From positions 1-64,000 of the forward strand of contig JBBHKE010000908.1 of the NCBI GenBank assembly GCA_037447655.1: DNA of 64,000 bases, given 5' to 3'. The stretch comes from Zygnema cylindricum (taxonomy: Eukaryota > Streptophyta > Zygnematophyceae > Zygnematales > Zygnemataceae). A program made the translations under genes and the position numbers. Positions within the stretch are counted from its first letter, which is position 1; each line of letters begins with the position of its first letter. The notes under the pieces are model-generated. The model searched no databases, was not told the DNA's origin, and saw nothing but the letters and a program-made list of their open reading frames with translations. Shown here one piece after another: positions 34,717 through 45,564 of this stretch.

Positions 34717-34881
34717 TTTAAAAATCCGAAAAATGTTGAAATTTTTCTGCCGCAAATTGTACCAAAAGTATTTCTGCCAGGGGATAACAATACACCGCGG
34801 TGAGATGGTATCGGATCGATAGCTTTTGCAATAACAATAGAGCGCCGTGAGGTGTATCGGATAGCAAAAAGAAAAGATATC

Positions 34882-34962
34882 GCGTTCAGCAGGATTCGAA
34901 CCTGCGCGGGCAGAGCCCAACAGATTTCGAGTCTGTCCCGTTAACCACTCCGGCATGAACGC
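34882..34962 (-). tRNA. tRNA-Ser (anticodon CGA)
   Basis: Intron-less 81-nt tRNA gene. The seven-pair acceptor GCGTTCA/TGAACGC is perfect. The anticodon loop reads CTCGAAA, giving anticodon CGA for UCG codons. The long variable arm (GGGC-TCT-GCCC) is the class II hallmark of serine tRNAs. The T arm GCAGG-TTCGAAT-CCTGC is perfect, and the base after the acceptor is G, the serine discriminator. A T-rich run (TTTTCTTTTT) follows at 34866-34876 as Pol III terminator. The body closely resembles known plant tRNA-Ser(CGA). Likely functional. Confidence 0.95.
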
Positions 34963-35973
34963 CGATATTCGGTAATGTGCTTTAAGTTAATTATTCTATA
35001 TATACATATCTTAAAATTTAATTAACCATCGAAATAAAATTTTCACTCCCTCGAACTATAGATGAGACTGCAATTAGAGAGAAACCCGGAAAGTAATACC
35101 TGCAAATTTCAAACTCGATGTTGAGAAGTACAAACCATAGTACGGCACTGTGCTGTATCCTACAAGCAGTACGGCTCAGCCCGTGAGTCCAACCCAGCCT
35201 ACAAGTACAGAGCATCCCAAAATGTGCGCATGCAAAAAGTTACAGACGACGTGGACTTTCAGAAAGTCCGCTGGTCGTCGCCTTTCGCCCGAATCCGGTG
35301 GGACCACGCGGCGACCGAGTCGGTTCTTCTGGTCATCTGTCGCTTGCGAAAGGAAGTCGCTGCTTTTCAATGGAGGTCGTCGCCTTACCCTCGCTTCCCG
35401 AAGATATTGTACGGCTGCCAGCGATGCCTGCCAGAGAAGCGAGAATCGTACTTGCACGCTCGACGCTGCCACGTGCGAACTTGCAGCCTGACAGCGATTT
35501 TTCCCGTAAAATGGGGTATATTGTATTACCAGGGCGTTCAAATTTCCGTCGTTTCTGAAAAGGAGAATTTGCGGCGGATGGCATCCAGCTGCTGTCGTCG
35601 ACGTGTCATATTCCGGATAGGCGGACCTGAATCCGCAGAGTGGGATAGCTGCCATCGACTGCTTTGCGGTACGGAAACACCCAAGATCTCACACTCATGT
35701 TTTCGAAAAATGTTGACGGCTAGTAGAAACCCGTACGCTTCCACGGGATTCGTTCACAGAGATTCACCCCAATATCTGTACGGATGCATTTACTGCGAAT
35801 AATTTTCAAATTTGCCATCAGGTTGTGCCAGTGAACTACAGTAATTTCTCGAGTGAGCGCCTCGTATTAAATGGCGCCACGTAGAATTGTGTCCATAGCT
35901 TAATCGTCGAAGACTTTTCAAGCGTACTATCTGAAGGTAGGATTTCTACCAAGGCACAGCACTGTACAGGTAA
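34963..35973. other. No gene assigned; open GC-richer tract at 35150-35810
   Basis: Overlapping frames are open on both strands (35224-35802 plus; 35176-35655 minus). None has a recognisable domain, and GC-rich DNA gives such frames by chance. It could hold an exon or a promoter. No decision is possible. Confidence 0.3.
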
Positions 35974-36641
35974 GTACACCGCGCATCGTTATTAGTGTCA
36001 AGGTCACTAATTTGGGTTCTTAAAAATTTGATTTTTTTCCAAAAATAGTATACGTGATTTTAATTTTTCCTTGACGTTAATTGAGGTTCCGTACAAATTA
36101 GCGTACAGAACGAAAGTACACTAATATGTAAATAGTGTGTTGTACGGTCTATGTCAGACCGTACATAAATGTACATTTTTAAGTGAAAATTTTACAAAAA
36201 ATGAATTAAATCGGACGCGTTCGCATAGGAACGTGCACTAAAAAATCGGGATTGGTCTGACATGTAAATAAGTCTGACATGTACGGATATTTATATTTCA
36301 CTACGGTGTACGATTTTTTCGCATAACTCTCGTCCGTCGACAGCATCGTCGTCAGTGTGAACATTAACTGACATTCAGCGCGACAAATAATACTAGCGTC
36401 ATAATGACGTCAAAACTATACGGGCTGACAGATTTTGTACGACTACGTAATTTAGTGTTTATAATTTCAGCGCGGATATTTATTGCCGACATAACCCAAT
36501 ATAGAGTACTTAAATAAATTAGAGTAAACTTCGACTGTGAAAAAGTTCTATCACATAAACTAGAGTTCACTACTCTAATTGTTTTTTTTGGTTTTTTCTC
36601 TAATTTTTTCATTACTCTAATTACGATTCGCGGTGTACTGT
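35974..36641. mobile_element. MITE related to 13415-13957
   Basis: The left end GTACACCGCGCATCGTTATT and the inverse of the right end (GTACACCGCGAATCGTAATT) match imperfectly. The interior shares the TGTACGGTCTATGTCAGACC block at about 36140. No coding content. Confidence 0.55.
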
Positions 36642-38820
36642 ACTATCTCATTGTACAAAAAAAGATTTCAAACAACCTAAAACAAATAAAGAAAGCGCGA
36701 CCAAGCCACGAAGGACCCAAGGCAGGCAAGGGGAGCATGGCGAGGGACGCCCTCCGGCAAAAGTTGTCTGGCGGGTTGTGGAAAATTTGCATCCACCTGT
36801 CCGAAGTCACACGGGCTTCACGAGTGGTCGTCCGTACTAATTAAATATCCAAGTGTATAAAAGTACCAAATGGTACAAAAACTTGCGGGTTCCAGAAAAT
36901 TACACCCTTTATCAGTATTAGTGTTAACGCTAAACACCCAACACTAATAGCGATGCAAGGTGAACCCCGCTATATTGATGACGGAGGTGCACCCTAATCC
37001 GGAATGACGTGTTCGAATATGAGAATCTGTCGATCTGGCGATGCGAAAAAGTGCGATCCACAAGTGACGAGGAGCCACGTGGAGGCTTGCAAACTGGCGC
37101 TGACCGCCTGATAATCGAAGTACACTTTGGCCGCTCTGATTGGCCGACAGGCCTCCTCCCGCCAACCGCGACTCGAGTAAACAGTAAACAGTACATAGTT
37201 ATCGCGCTTCCTTGTTGGCGGCTGGCGGTTCTACCTCGCCAGGTCGCTGCGTCGGCCGCCTGGAAGCCGAAGGATCTCAGAGGAGATTCTCCTCGAGGGC
37301 GTCAGGAAGGATGGGAAGAAAACTGAAAAAGGAAAGAAAATAGGTTGAAAATGTCAGAATAAAAGTACACATTAACTGTTTAAAAGGCATAGACTACACA
37401 GTCAATATGTACGGATGGATGAGGAGATCGCCGCTAACCAAACGACAACATAAAGTACATGCGCGCTTTGATCACACTCGTCTGAAATTGTACGGCAGGT
37501 TTTTTACAGGCTCGGAGGTCCAAATGATCGTTTCCCGCTGGGGCGGCACAAGGCGGTTCGGCGATGCGCGGGAAATGAAGCCCGTCTGCGGATTCGCGCG
37601 AGAACTCAACGCCGATCTGAAGGGCGGAGCTTGCGCGCGCGAGAACTGCCACGTTGCCAATCGCTTAACGACCCTTGCTATCCTCGTGTGGCAGCAATAG
37701 CGTAACCATGGCGGTCACTACCGTCGTCGCTTGCCACGTGGCATTCGTAATCGGAGATTACGTCGGAGATATGCCAGAGCCTGACAGTACGTTTTCCCCT
37801 CCTTTGGCTTTCTTTTGCTCGCCTTTATCGCTTTGCAATGCATGTCTTCACGCGTGTGAATATCGTTTCTAACTCGCTCCTCTGGCGCCACTGCCGCAGA
37901 GTCGGCGCTGGAGGCGGCGAAGGCGCGCGTCGCGAGCCGCCAGGTGCCAGGCTTCGGCGGCTCGCTGCGACGCAGACGCGGCGGCTCCGTTCGCGTGCTG
38001 CGAGGCCGGCCGCCGCGGACTGCCCGCTGACTCGCGAAACGCATGCGGATTGGTCGGCTGCGATGCGATAAGATCGACGGTTGCGCGCGAGAGTTGAAAA
38101 TCGAGGGAAGGGGGGCTTGCAATTGAATGGATCGCAATTGAAAGAATATCCAATTTTGACGATGAAAAATCCCGATATCTGTTTTTGAATCCCTTCAGTA
38201 GAAAAATGCCCACCCTGAAAAAAATAGTTTTTATCGCCAAGACTTCTGGCCAACATTATATTGGCCAGAAATCTTAAGCATTTAAACTAAATGTCAAATA
38301 TTCTCCATTTGCAGACAATAACGCTTTTCAACAAAAAAGATACATGGAAATTGCCCGTGACAGTTTTGACAAACCCTTTTGAAGATTTATAAAAGAAGAA
38401 AAGGAAAAGGTAGTGCAAGAAATTTGGACGTCACTAAAAACTGCACAATCTACTCGAAAAAATTATGGGGGGAACAATAGAACAAGAATTATCGGGCCTC
38501 ACTAATAATAAGAACAAGATTATAAGAATTAATTTTATAACGTAGATAATACAGGAACATTGAATGGGTTTGAAATGCCTTCAAGAAGCATAGAATATCA
38601 TTTATTGCTAACTTTCAAATTTTAGAAGCTTTCAATGTTCTCATAATGGTGTGGAAAATTCATTTGTTTTTGAGTAATTTGAGTTTATGATGGTTGAGCA
38701 AATATACAACAAGAAAGACATAAATATGCTTATCTAAGCATAAGATTGACAAAGAAATATTGTGGATTCCTCTTACTTGCAAGTCGATGAGATGCTAATA
38801 TTGCACGCATTTATGTGCAG
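36642..38820. other. GC-rich unassigned region upstream of the lectin-like exon
   Basis: 37000-38090 is markedly GC- and CpG-rich against an AT-rich background, as in a promoter or first exon. A possible short first exon begins with the ATG at 37708 and meets a GTACGT donor near 37790, but nothing ties it to the exon at 38821. No domain is recognised. Confidence 0.3.
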
Positions 38821-39554
38821 TGAATTCATCTCTAACATCGCCATTTTCTCCACCACCATTGCCTCCTCCCCCGTCGCCTTCTCCAACTTCCCCACCTACC
38901 CAACCGCCACCTTTTCCACTTTCCCCCCCAATACCTCCTCCACCTTCTCCACCTATCCGCCCACCACCTCCTCCACCTTCCCCACCACCTCCTCCACCTT
39001 CCCCACCACCTCCTCCACCTTCCCCACCACCATCTCCTCCACCTTCGCCACCTCCACGCCCACCACCTCCTCCACCTCCTTGCCCGATACCGCAGTCTCC
39101 TTTGCCAAATAAAGCCTTCAATTAAACAGTATTATTCGTCAGCAGTGTGATGTCCGGCCAACCAGGGAATATTGTGGAAAGCAAAATTCCTCGAAAAGGA
39201 AAATTTTCAACCTCTGAGTGCATTACAACTCAAGTGGAGAGCACCTCCCCATATGTGGTGATTGATCTCAAGGTGGTGCATTGTGTTCAGTATGTAAAGC
39301 TGTATAGTCGATCGGATAATAAAACCAGAGCTGTTTATGAAAACTTCAATAACGTTGAAGTTTGGCTTAGTACTGTTTCTCAATATTTTAATAGTGCAGC
39401 CGAATGTGGAGAATTAAATGTGTAAAATTACACAAATAATGGAATCGCATATCCATTCGTAAAAAAATGTGGAGGAATGGGCGGTCGTTGCTTGTGGGTT
39501 CAAACGATGAAAAACACCGAGTTAACTCTGTGTGAAGTGGAAGTATACGCATAA
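38821..39554 (+). pseudogene. Pro-rich linker plus F5/8C (fucolectin-like) domain, two in-frame stops
   Basis: The exon follows a plausible acceptor (TTTATGTGCAG, ending 38820). It first encodes ~90 residues of PPSPPPPP-type repeat, the hydroxyproline-rich linker of algal wall and secreted proteins. The same frame then encodes a discoidin/F5-8C domain like animal fucolectins: NKAFN, ESTSPYVVIDL, YVKLYSRSDN, the pattern KKCGGMGGRCLWV, and the family's closing motif LTLCEVEVYA before a TAA at 39552. Five cysteines lie at family-like positions. Two in-frame TAA codons (39123-39125 between linker and domain; 39423-39425 inside the domain) interrupt it without any frameshift. The domain would bind sugars outside the cell. 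The 5' exons and signal peptide are not identified. It is a recent pseudogene or assembly-affected gene. Confidence 0.7.
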
Positions 39555-39787
39555 GAAAAAGTTTAGGAATAAAGGGAAGGTGTGGTTTATTTATAGATGA
39601 CAATTTACAGATGAGGAAGAATCAGCGATTCCGTAGTGCAATGACGTCTGGGTCCAGGCCGATCTGAATCGATTCAAGTGGAAGATATCATAGATGAAAA
39701 AATAAATTATGGGTTGGTCAATAGGAGGGGCTTTGAAAATTGTCTTTTGTTTTTACTACAAGTAATTTTTACTGTTTTAGTGGTTGG

Positions 39788-40462
39788 ACGTTGGGTTTTT
39801 ATGTCAGTTGCTTTGAGTCTTTGGATTGTCGAGATTGGTTGAGGATTTTTTTAAGTGACGCATGTCAGAAAGGTCAACTGATGTATTTATGTGAGAGGTC
39901 ATACTTTCCAAAAATTTATTTGTATCGTTGGACATTCATTTATCAATCTGATTAAAACTTTCGCAAAGTGTGCAAAATCTTCTATTTTTTGCTTTGCATA
40001 ATTTTGTTTTTTCAGTCTCATCAACCAATGAAAATTCCCATGTTGTCAGCTCACATTCATCCAAAGTCTGATGGAAAAACATTATTGATGGAAAATGGTC
40101 ATGGGTGCACATTAAACAAGCAAGAGGTTTGATAGGGTCGATTTTCACCTCAATTTTCACCCCAGTAAAGACATAGAAACGGAAGCACTCAAATCTAACA
40201 ATATTACATCACATTGAACTGACATAGGAAGATATTTTGGAAAAATATATTCACATTAAAAAACCGAAATTACAACGTCCCTTCTCCTCTCTTCTTCACT
40301 CTCATATTTTCTCCAAAATATTAATTCAATAGAGTTACTACCTCCTGCCATGTCCTCCCTACCTAAGCAAGACAAAGATGGCGTGATATTATTGGCACCA
40401 AATTACCATAACAAATTTCGGAAACCTTCCTCTTGGTTATGCGTCACTCTTGTCGACGTTTG
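39788..40462. repeat. 675-bp segment, copy 1 of a duplicated block
   Basis: Matches 44890-45564 over its whole length with the same spacing, offset 5102, and no indel seen. It contains a 74-codon minus-strand frame (39936-40160) rich in Cys (LACLMCTHDH; FCTLCESF) of unknown meaning. Confidence 0.9.
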
Positions 40463-41689
40463 ACCGTGCCATTTATTCCATATTGATAGGTACTGGGCCC
40501 ACTCATAGAAGATCCCAACTTTTTAAAGCCTTTTATATCAAGGTTTAGTGGAATGACCGCCTAACATGAATCAAGTGTTGTAACTAACTTATGTTCCATC
40601 TTGTACCCAGTTTTAAAATTGTCACGATAATAATTTACGGGTTCAAGAATCTATGGATTGAAAGGCAGATGTGACCTTGTCATTTTGAGAAAAGGAGCAA
40701 GTACGAAATGGGCAAAAAAACATTAACCTTGTTGTGCTCTGTTCAACTTACACAAAAAAAAACGGTAGGATCCAAAAAGACTAAAAAGACGGTTGGGTTG
40801 GTTTTAACAGGGAAAAATAGTATTACGATTTTCAACATTTGAATTACAAATTGACGACAATTTTTTTTAAGAAGAAACCCTAAAAGACTAGGCCCCACCA
40901 CTTTACCATCTCCCCAAATGGGGAAGGACGCTCCCCTATAGTATCATCCCTCACATGATACTCCCTCCTCTCCCGACCCTATGATTCTCCCTCATTAATT
41001 CCGGTGAAGGGATACTCCGTCCATTCAGACTGGAAGTGAAGATTGGCGGGCCGACATGAAAAGTATGTACATCATTGCATTATTGATTGATTTTTTACTT
41101 CTAAAAGTTATGTTTAGCCAATAATTAGGCTGGTATTATACGATTTGGAAAACATATTAAGGTTAAAATTCCCTCTAACTCTCCTTCCGGTCCATTCCCA
41201 AATCGAGTGTTAACTTTGTTGAGATCCAGAAAAGAAAATCATATGATCGTTCAATTACAAGACAGGAAGCTAAGGAAAACTCTCTATGTGAACAAAGAAG
41301 AAGATAGATTAATTACACAACAAACAAAAGATAGATTAATTACACGACAAAATAACCACTCAGTGCCAAGATAACATTAAAGAGAAATTGGAGAGAATCA
41401 CTCAGTTGATTGATTGATTTTTTATTTGTGGAGCGGTGATACTTTAATTCAAAACACAAACTCGATGTGTTTTAACATAAAGTTTGAAGATGACGTTTTT
41501 TGACGTGGCATTAGGTCGAAAAACAGAAAACGAAAACATGTAGTACATTCTAAGTTTGACCATGACGTGAATTGTACTTCTATTAATTCAATTTTTTAGT
41601 ACGCCGTAATTTAAGTAGTACAACGCTAAATTTAAGCTGAATACGACAGAAAAAAACCATTACTTTGGCACATGGAGACTGCAGCTTTG
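40463..41689. other. Intergenic with MITE remnants
   Basis: 41430-41680 resembles the Harbinger-like interior at 28918-29090 and stops at the LTR at 41690. The rest shows no gene. Confidence 0.4.
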
Positions 41690-42706
41690 AGACCTCCATA
41701 TGTCCTCAGAGTGGGCAGCTCACACGAAGCCACACGAAGCCTCTAGGATAACCCTGACCCCTTTGTGTTTCAGCAAGAATAATTTCCACCCTGGCAAACA
41801 AAAAATCTGACCACCTTCACCCCTGTGAAGGCAAGACTCCCCTGAGTCGATAGCAAAAAGAATCTCTGAATTTGCTCCCCTGAGCAGTAAGTTGTGGAGG
41901 CTAAAAGTTGACCTTTTGTACAAAAGCTCTCTCAAAGATAGGGTCCTATCTACCAAAGTTTTCTAAGACCTATCTCTCTCTAAAACTCTATATACTGAAG
42001 TACGACACCAATCATAATACTGTGTCGTACAAAAAGGTACAGGTGTCGATGTACTTTTTGTACGACCATTGTACGACATGGCCAACAAGTCGACGCATGT
42101 CATATTTGGATTCGTTCCTGTAATCCCCGGGGATGTCGCAATCCAATGTGGTTGTGCCACGTGTCAATCGATATGGCGGTGACCGCAAACCGCCAATATC
42201 CTATTCCGCGATCTTGACATTTTTCGCGACAGTCCGATCAAAACCAGGTTTCAATCGTAGCCGTCATAAATACTTGCGCGATATTTGTTTCGCTGTCGAA
42301 ACAAAATGCACGATATCCATTTCGGAACAGTACGGTAATCCGTACTTTACAAAACTGAATTCATGCATGACGTATATAGTTTCCGTTAAATGAATTAGTT
42401 CACGTCCAACTATTTAAATATTTGTCAAACCTTATATGTCTTAGCACCGATCCTAGACTTGTAGGATAAAGCTAACCGCTAGCGACTAACTTGACGAAAG
42501 CAGGTACCAGGATCAAATCCTGGGTCCGTCAAGTATCCTTTTAGTAAACCTACTAAAAACAACTGCCTGTCTCCTCCCTCTTCAACCTTCACTGACTGCG
42601 ACAAGTGTGGGAGCTGAAGAGAGGAGTTAGAGGCAGACTGCCTCGGCTTCTTTTTTGCATTTCATTTTAGACCTAGAAAATACTAAAAGAACCATTAATT
42701 TCTACA
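41690..42706 (-). mobile_element. 3' LTR of copia element IV
   Basis: A 1017-bp family-1 LTR. On the minus strand it starts TGTAGAAATTAATGG (42706), after the polypurine tract AAAATAAGGGGAG, and ends at CA (41690). A Harbinger-like MITE is cut off at its lower edge. Confidence 0.8.
42455..42523 (+). repeat. tRNA-like module inside LTR IV (antisense)
   Basis: The B-box GGATCAAATCC (42510) sits in a perfect T-arm-like hairpin (CCAGG-ATCAAAT-CCTGG). Upstream, TAGACTTGTAGGATAAAGC is a weak A-box. Confidence 0.5.
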
Positions 42707-43099
42707 CTCCCCTTATTTTCTAGTCACTCTTTAATTTCAAACCACACTTCTCCTTGCAAAAAAATAGCTTAGGGGAAGGCACAGGTTTGGTCATCATATC
42801 TGCTACCATCTCGCTATTTGGTCTGTACTCTAAACTGATTATTTTGTTTTCCACCTTTTCTCTAACAAAGCTGAGTCTAATGTCCATGTGTTTGGCTTTA
42901 AAATGATGTTTAGGGTTGGCAGAAATAGCGATTGCTGCCTGATTATCACAAAAAAAATTCTGCACACCACTCTTAAGGTGACCAAACTCACCAGGCAAAG
43001 AATTGACACACAACAATTCTTTTACAGCAGAGCAAGAGGCCATATACTCAACCTATATGGTGGACTGAGCAATAACCTTTTGCTGTTTGCTACTCCAAC

Positions 43100-44147
43100 T
43101 GCAATTTTGTGTCCTCCATTGGACTACAAAATTCAGGAAACCTCTAGATAGTTTTTAACTAACCCACTTCAAGCCACAACCACTGTTGCCCAAAAAGGCA
43201 AACTCACAGTCTCACTACAGCCCTGTGCAGCCTGGACTCCCCTCAGTCCGTAGCAAAAAGAATCACTGAAAACGGCCAACCAGCCGATAAGTTATGAGTT
43301 GGCAAAAATGCCAATTTATATAAACTCTCAAAGATAGAGGTGACTGTCTATCCAAAAAAAAATGCGAAGTCTTAACCCCTCTCATAATCCCCATCTACTG
43401 CAAGACGAACCAATCAAATATCCGTAAAGTACAACAAGGTATTACGACCGATGTCCTATCTGTACGGCCTGTGTACGACAAGGCCATTGAGTGGACGCGT
43501 ATCACCCTTCCACTCGTCCGTATGTTCGCTGGAATTCCTGCAACCAAATGTTATCCCTCCATGTGGCGCCAGGTCATGCCACGTCTATAAACGCCAAAGT
43601 CACCATTCCGCGATCATGCCACGTCTATCAACGCCAAAGTGACCATTCCGCGATCATGAGAGTGATGTATGCAGTCGGATTAAATCCGACATTAAATGTC
43701 GGCCGTCGAAACAAATGTCCGATTCATTTGTTTCGTGCGAAATGACATCCGCACCGGAACTTTACCTAGTTCTATGTTCATTTGTTCACATTTTAGTTAA
43801 TCGGTTTCAAGACCACGTACAAGTTTAAATATGTATCAAACCCTATGTATTTTAACAGACTTCTACGACAGACTGGTTAGAGCTAACGGCTACGCCGCGC
43901 TCTACCGGTCGGAGGTTCGAGTCCTGCCGGACTCTACCTTTTGTTGAGAGTGGCATAAGTCACTCTTTAGTCCTGCCTGTTGAACTAAGGCAGCCATGGC
44001 TCAACCACCCTCTCTATCCTTCAGTGACTACAACAAGTATGGTGGATAGAGAGAGGAGGTGGAGGCAAGCTGTCCGCCCTTTTCTTTTCCTTCTATACTG
44101 ATATATTTAGACATAGAAAATACTCTATAAATCTAGAAATTTCAACA
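43100..44147 (-). mobile_element. Solo family-1 LTR inside RNase H of element IV
   Basis: On the minus strand it runs from TGTTGAAATTTC (44147) to AATTGCA (43100), with no internal region. Flanking 5-mers CCAAC (43095-43099) and CCAAA (44148-44152) agree at 4 of 5 bases. The host reading frame resumes at the same Trp codon on the other side. Confidence 0.82.
43872..43924 (+). repeat. tRNA-like A-box/B-box module inside solo LTR V (antisense)
   Basis: ACTGGTTAGAGC (43872) is A-box-like, and GGTTCGAGTCC (43914-43924) is a perfect match to the Pol III B-box consensus. This is the best B-box among the family-1 LTRs. Confidence 0.55.
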
Positions 44148-44499
44148 CCAAATACAAGCCCCATCACCCACATATAATACATATCCAGAAGTACATCTCG
44201 TCATTGGATCATCACCATAACTGGCATCACTCCAAGTGGTGATGTCAATATTCCCCCCACCCAAATGCAACCAATTCCCCCTTCCTAAATGCAACCATAG
44301 ATCCCTAGTTCATATCAAATATCTAAGGACTCTTTTAGCTGCCTCCCAATCTCTCTTAGTGGGAGCATTTAGACTTCTACTCAGCACTCCTATAGCTGCA
44401 GCTAAATTTGGCCGGGTATAATTCATAAAATAGATTAGGCTTCCCACTACTTGCCTGTAAGGAATAGTCTGCATAAACCCATACAAAAGCTTTGAAACA

Positions 44500-44889
<390 letters not shown>

Positions 44890-45564
44890 ACGTTGGGTTT
44901 TTATGTCAGTTGCTTTGAGTCTTTGGATTGTCGAGATTGGTTGAGGATTTTTTTAAGTGACGCATGTCAGAAAGGTCAACTGATGTATTTATGTGAGAGG
45001 TCATACTTTCCAAAAATTTATTTGTATCGTTGGACATTCATTTATCAATCTGATTAAAACTTTCGCAAAGTGTGCAAAATCTTCTATTTTTTGCTTTGCA
45101 TAATTTTGTTTTTTCAGTCTCATCAACCAATGAAAATTCCCATGTTGTCAGCTCACATTCATCCAAAGTCTGATGGAAAAACATTATTGATGGAAAATGG
45201 TCATGGGTGCACATTAAACAAGCAAGAGGTTTGATAGGGTCGATTTTCACCTCAATTTTCACCCCAGTAAAGACATAGAAACGGAAGCACTCAAATCTAA
45301 CAATATTACATCACATTGAACTGACATAGGAAGATATTTTGGAAAAATATATTCACATTAAAAAACCGAAATTACAACGTCCCTTCTCCTCTCTTCTTCA
45401 CTCTCATATTTTCTCCAAAATATTAATTCAATAGAGTTACTACCTCCTGCCATGTCCTCCCTACCTAAGCAAGACAAAGATGGCGTGATATTATTGGCAC
45501 CAAATTACCATAACAAATTTCGGAAACCTTCCTCTTGGTTATGCGTCACTCTTGTCGACGTTTG
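44890..45564. repeat. 675-bp segment, copy 2 of a duplicated block
   Basis: Copy of 39788-40462. It begins exactly where the petA fragment ends and stops exactly at the first base of the LTR of element A. Confidence 0.9.

Larger units (their letters stand above)
42707..44480 (-). pseudogene. Copia element IV RT end/RNase H, split by a solo LTR
   Basis: Minus-strand RNase H in two parts around the LTR at 43100-44147. The upstream part (44480-44148) reads IPYRQVVGSLIYFMNYTRP, DWEAAKRVLRYLI-stop-TRDLW, TTWSDASYG, SGYVLYVGDGACIW. The downstream part (43099-42720) reads WSSKQQKVIAQSTI-stop-VEYMAS, VKELLCVNSLPGEF, FFCDNQAAIAISANPKHHF, SLEYRPNSEMVADMMT. Joined at the Trp codon, these make the usual copia RNase H layout. 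At least two in-frame stops exist, and nothing upstream of the RT end survives. Confidence 0.85.

Noticed and set aside
34294-34956. Minus-strand frame of 220 aa.
   Set aside because: Its start overlaps the tRNA-Ser gene and the rest is the tandem-duplicated MITE DNA.
35176-35802. Overlapping frames of 159 and 192 aa in GC-rich DNA.
   Set aside because: No domain, no splice or start support, and open on both strands at once; kept only as an unassigned region.
37705-38256. Several GC-rich frames of 120-143 aa.
   Set aside because: Open in many frames simultaneously because of high GC; Arg/Ala/Ser-rich without domain.
43866-43935. Possible genuine tRNA gene with a perfect B-box.
   Set aside because: Acceptor arms do not pair and no standard anticodon arm forms; it is part of an LTR family module.
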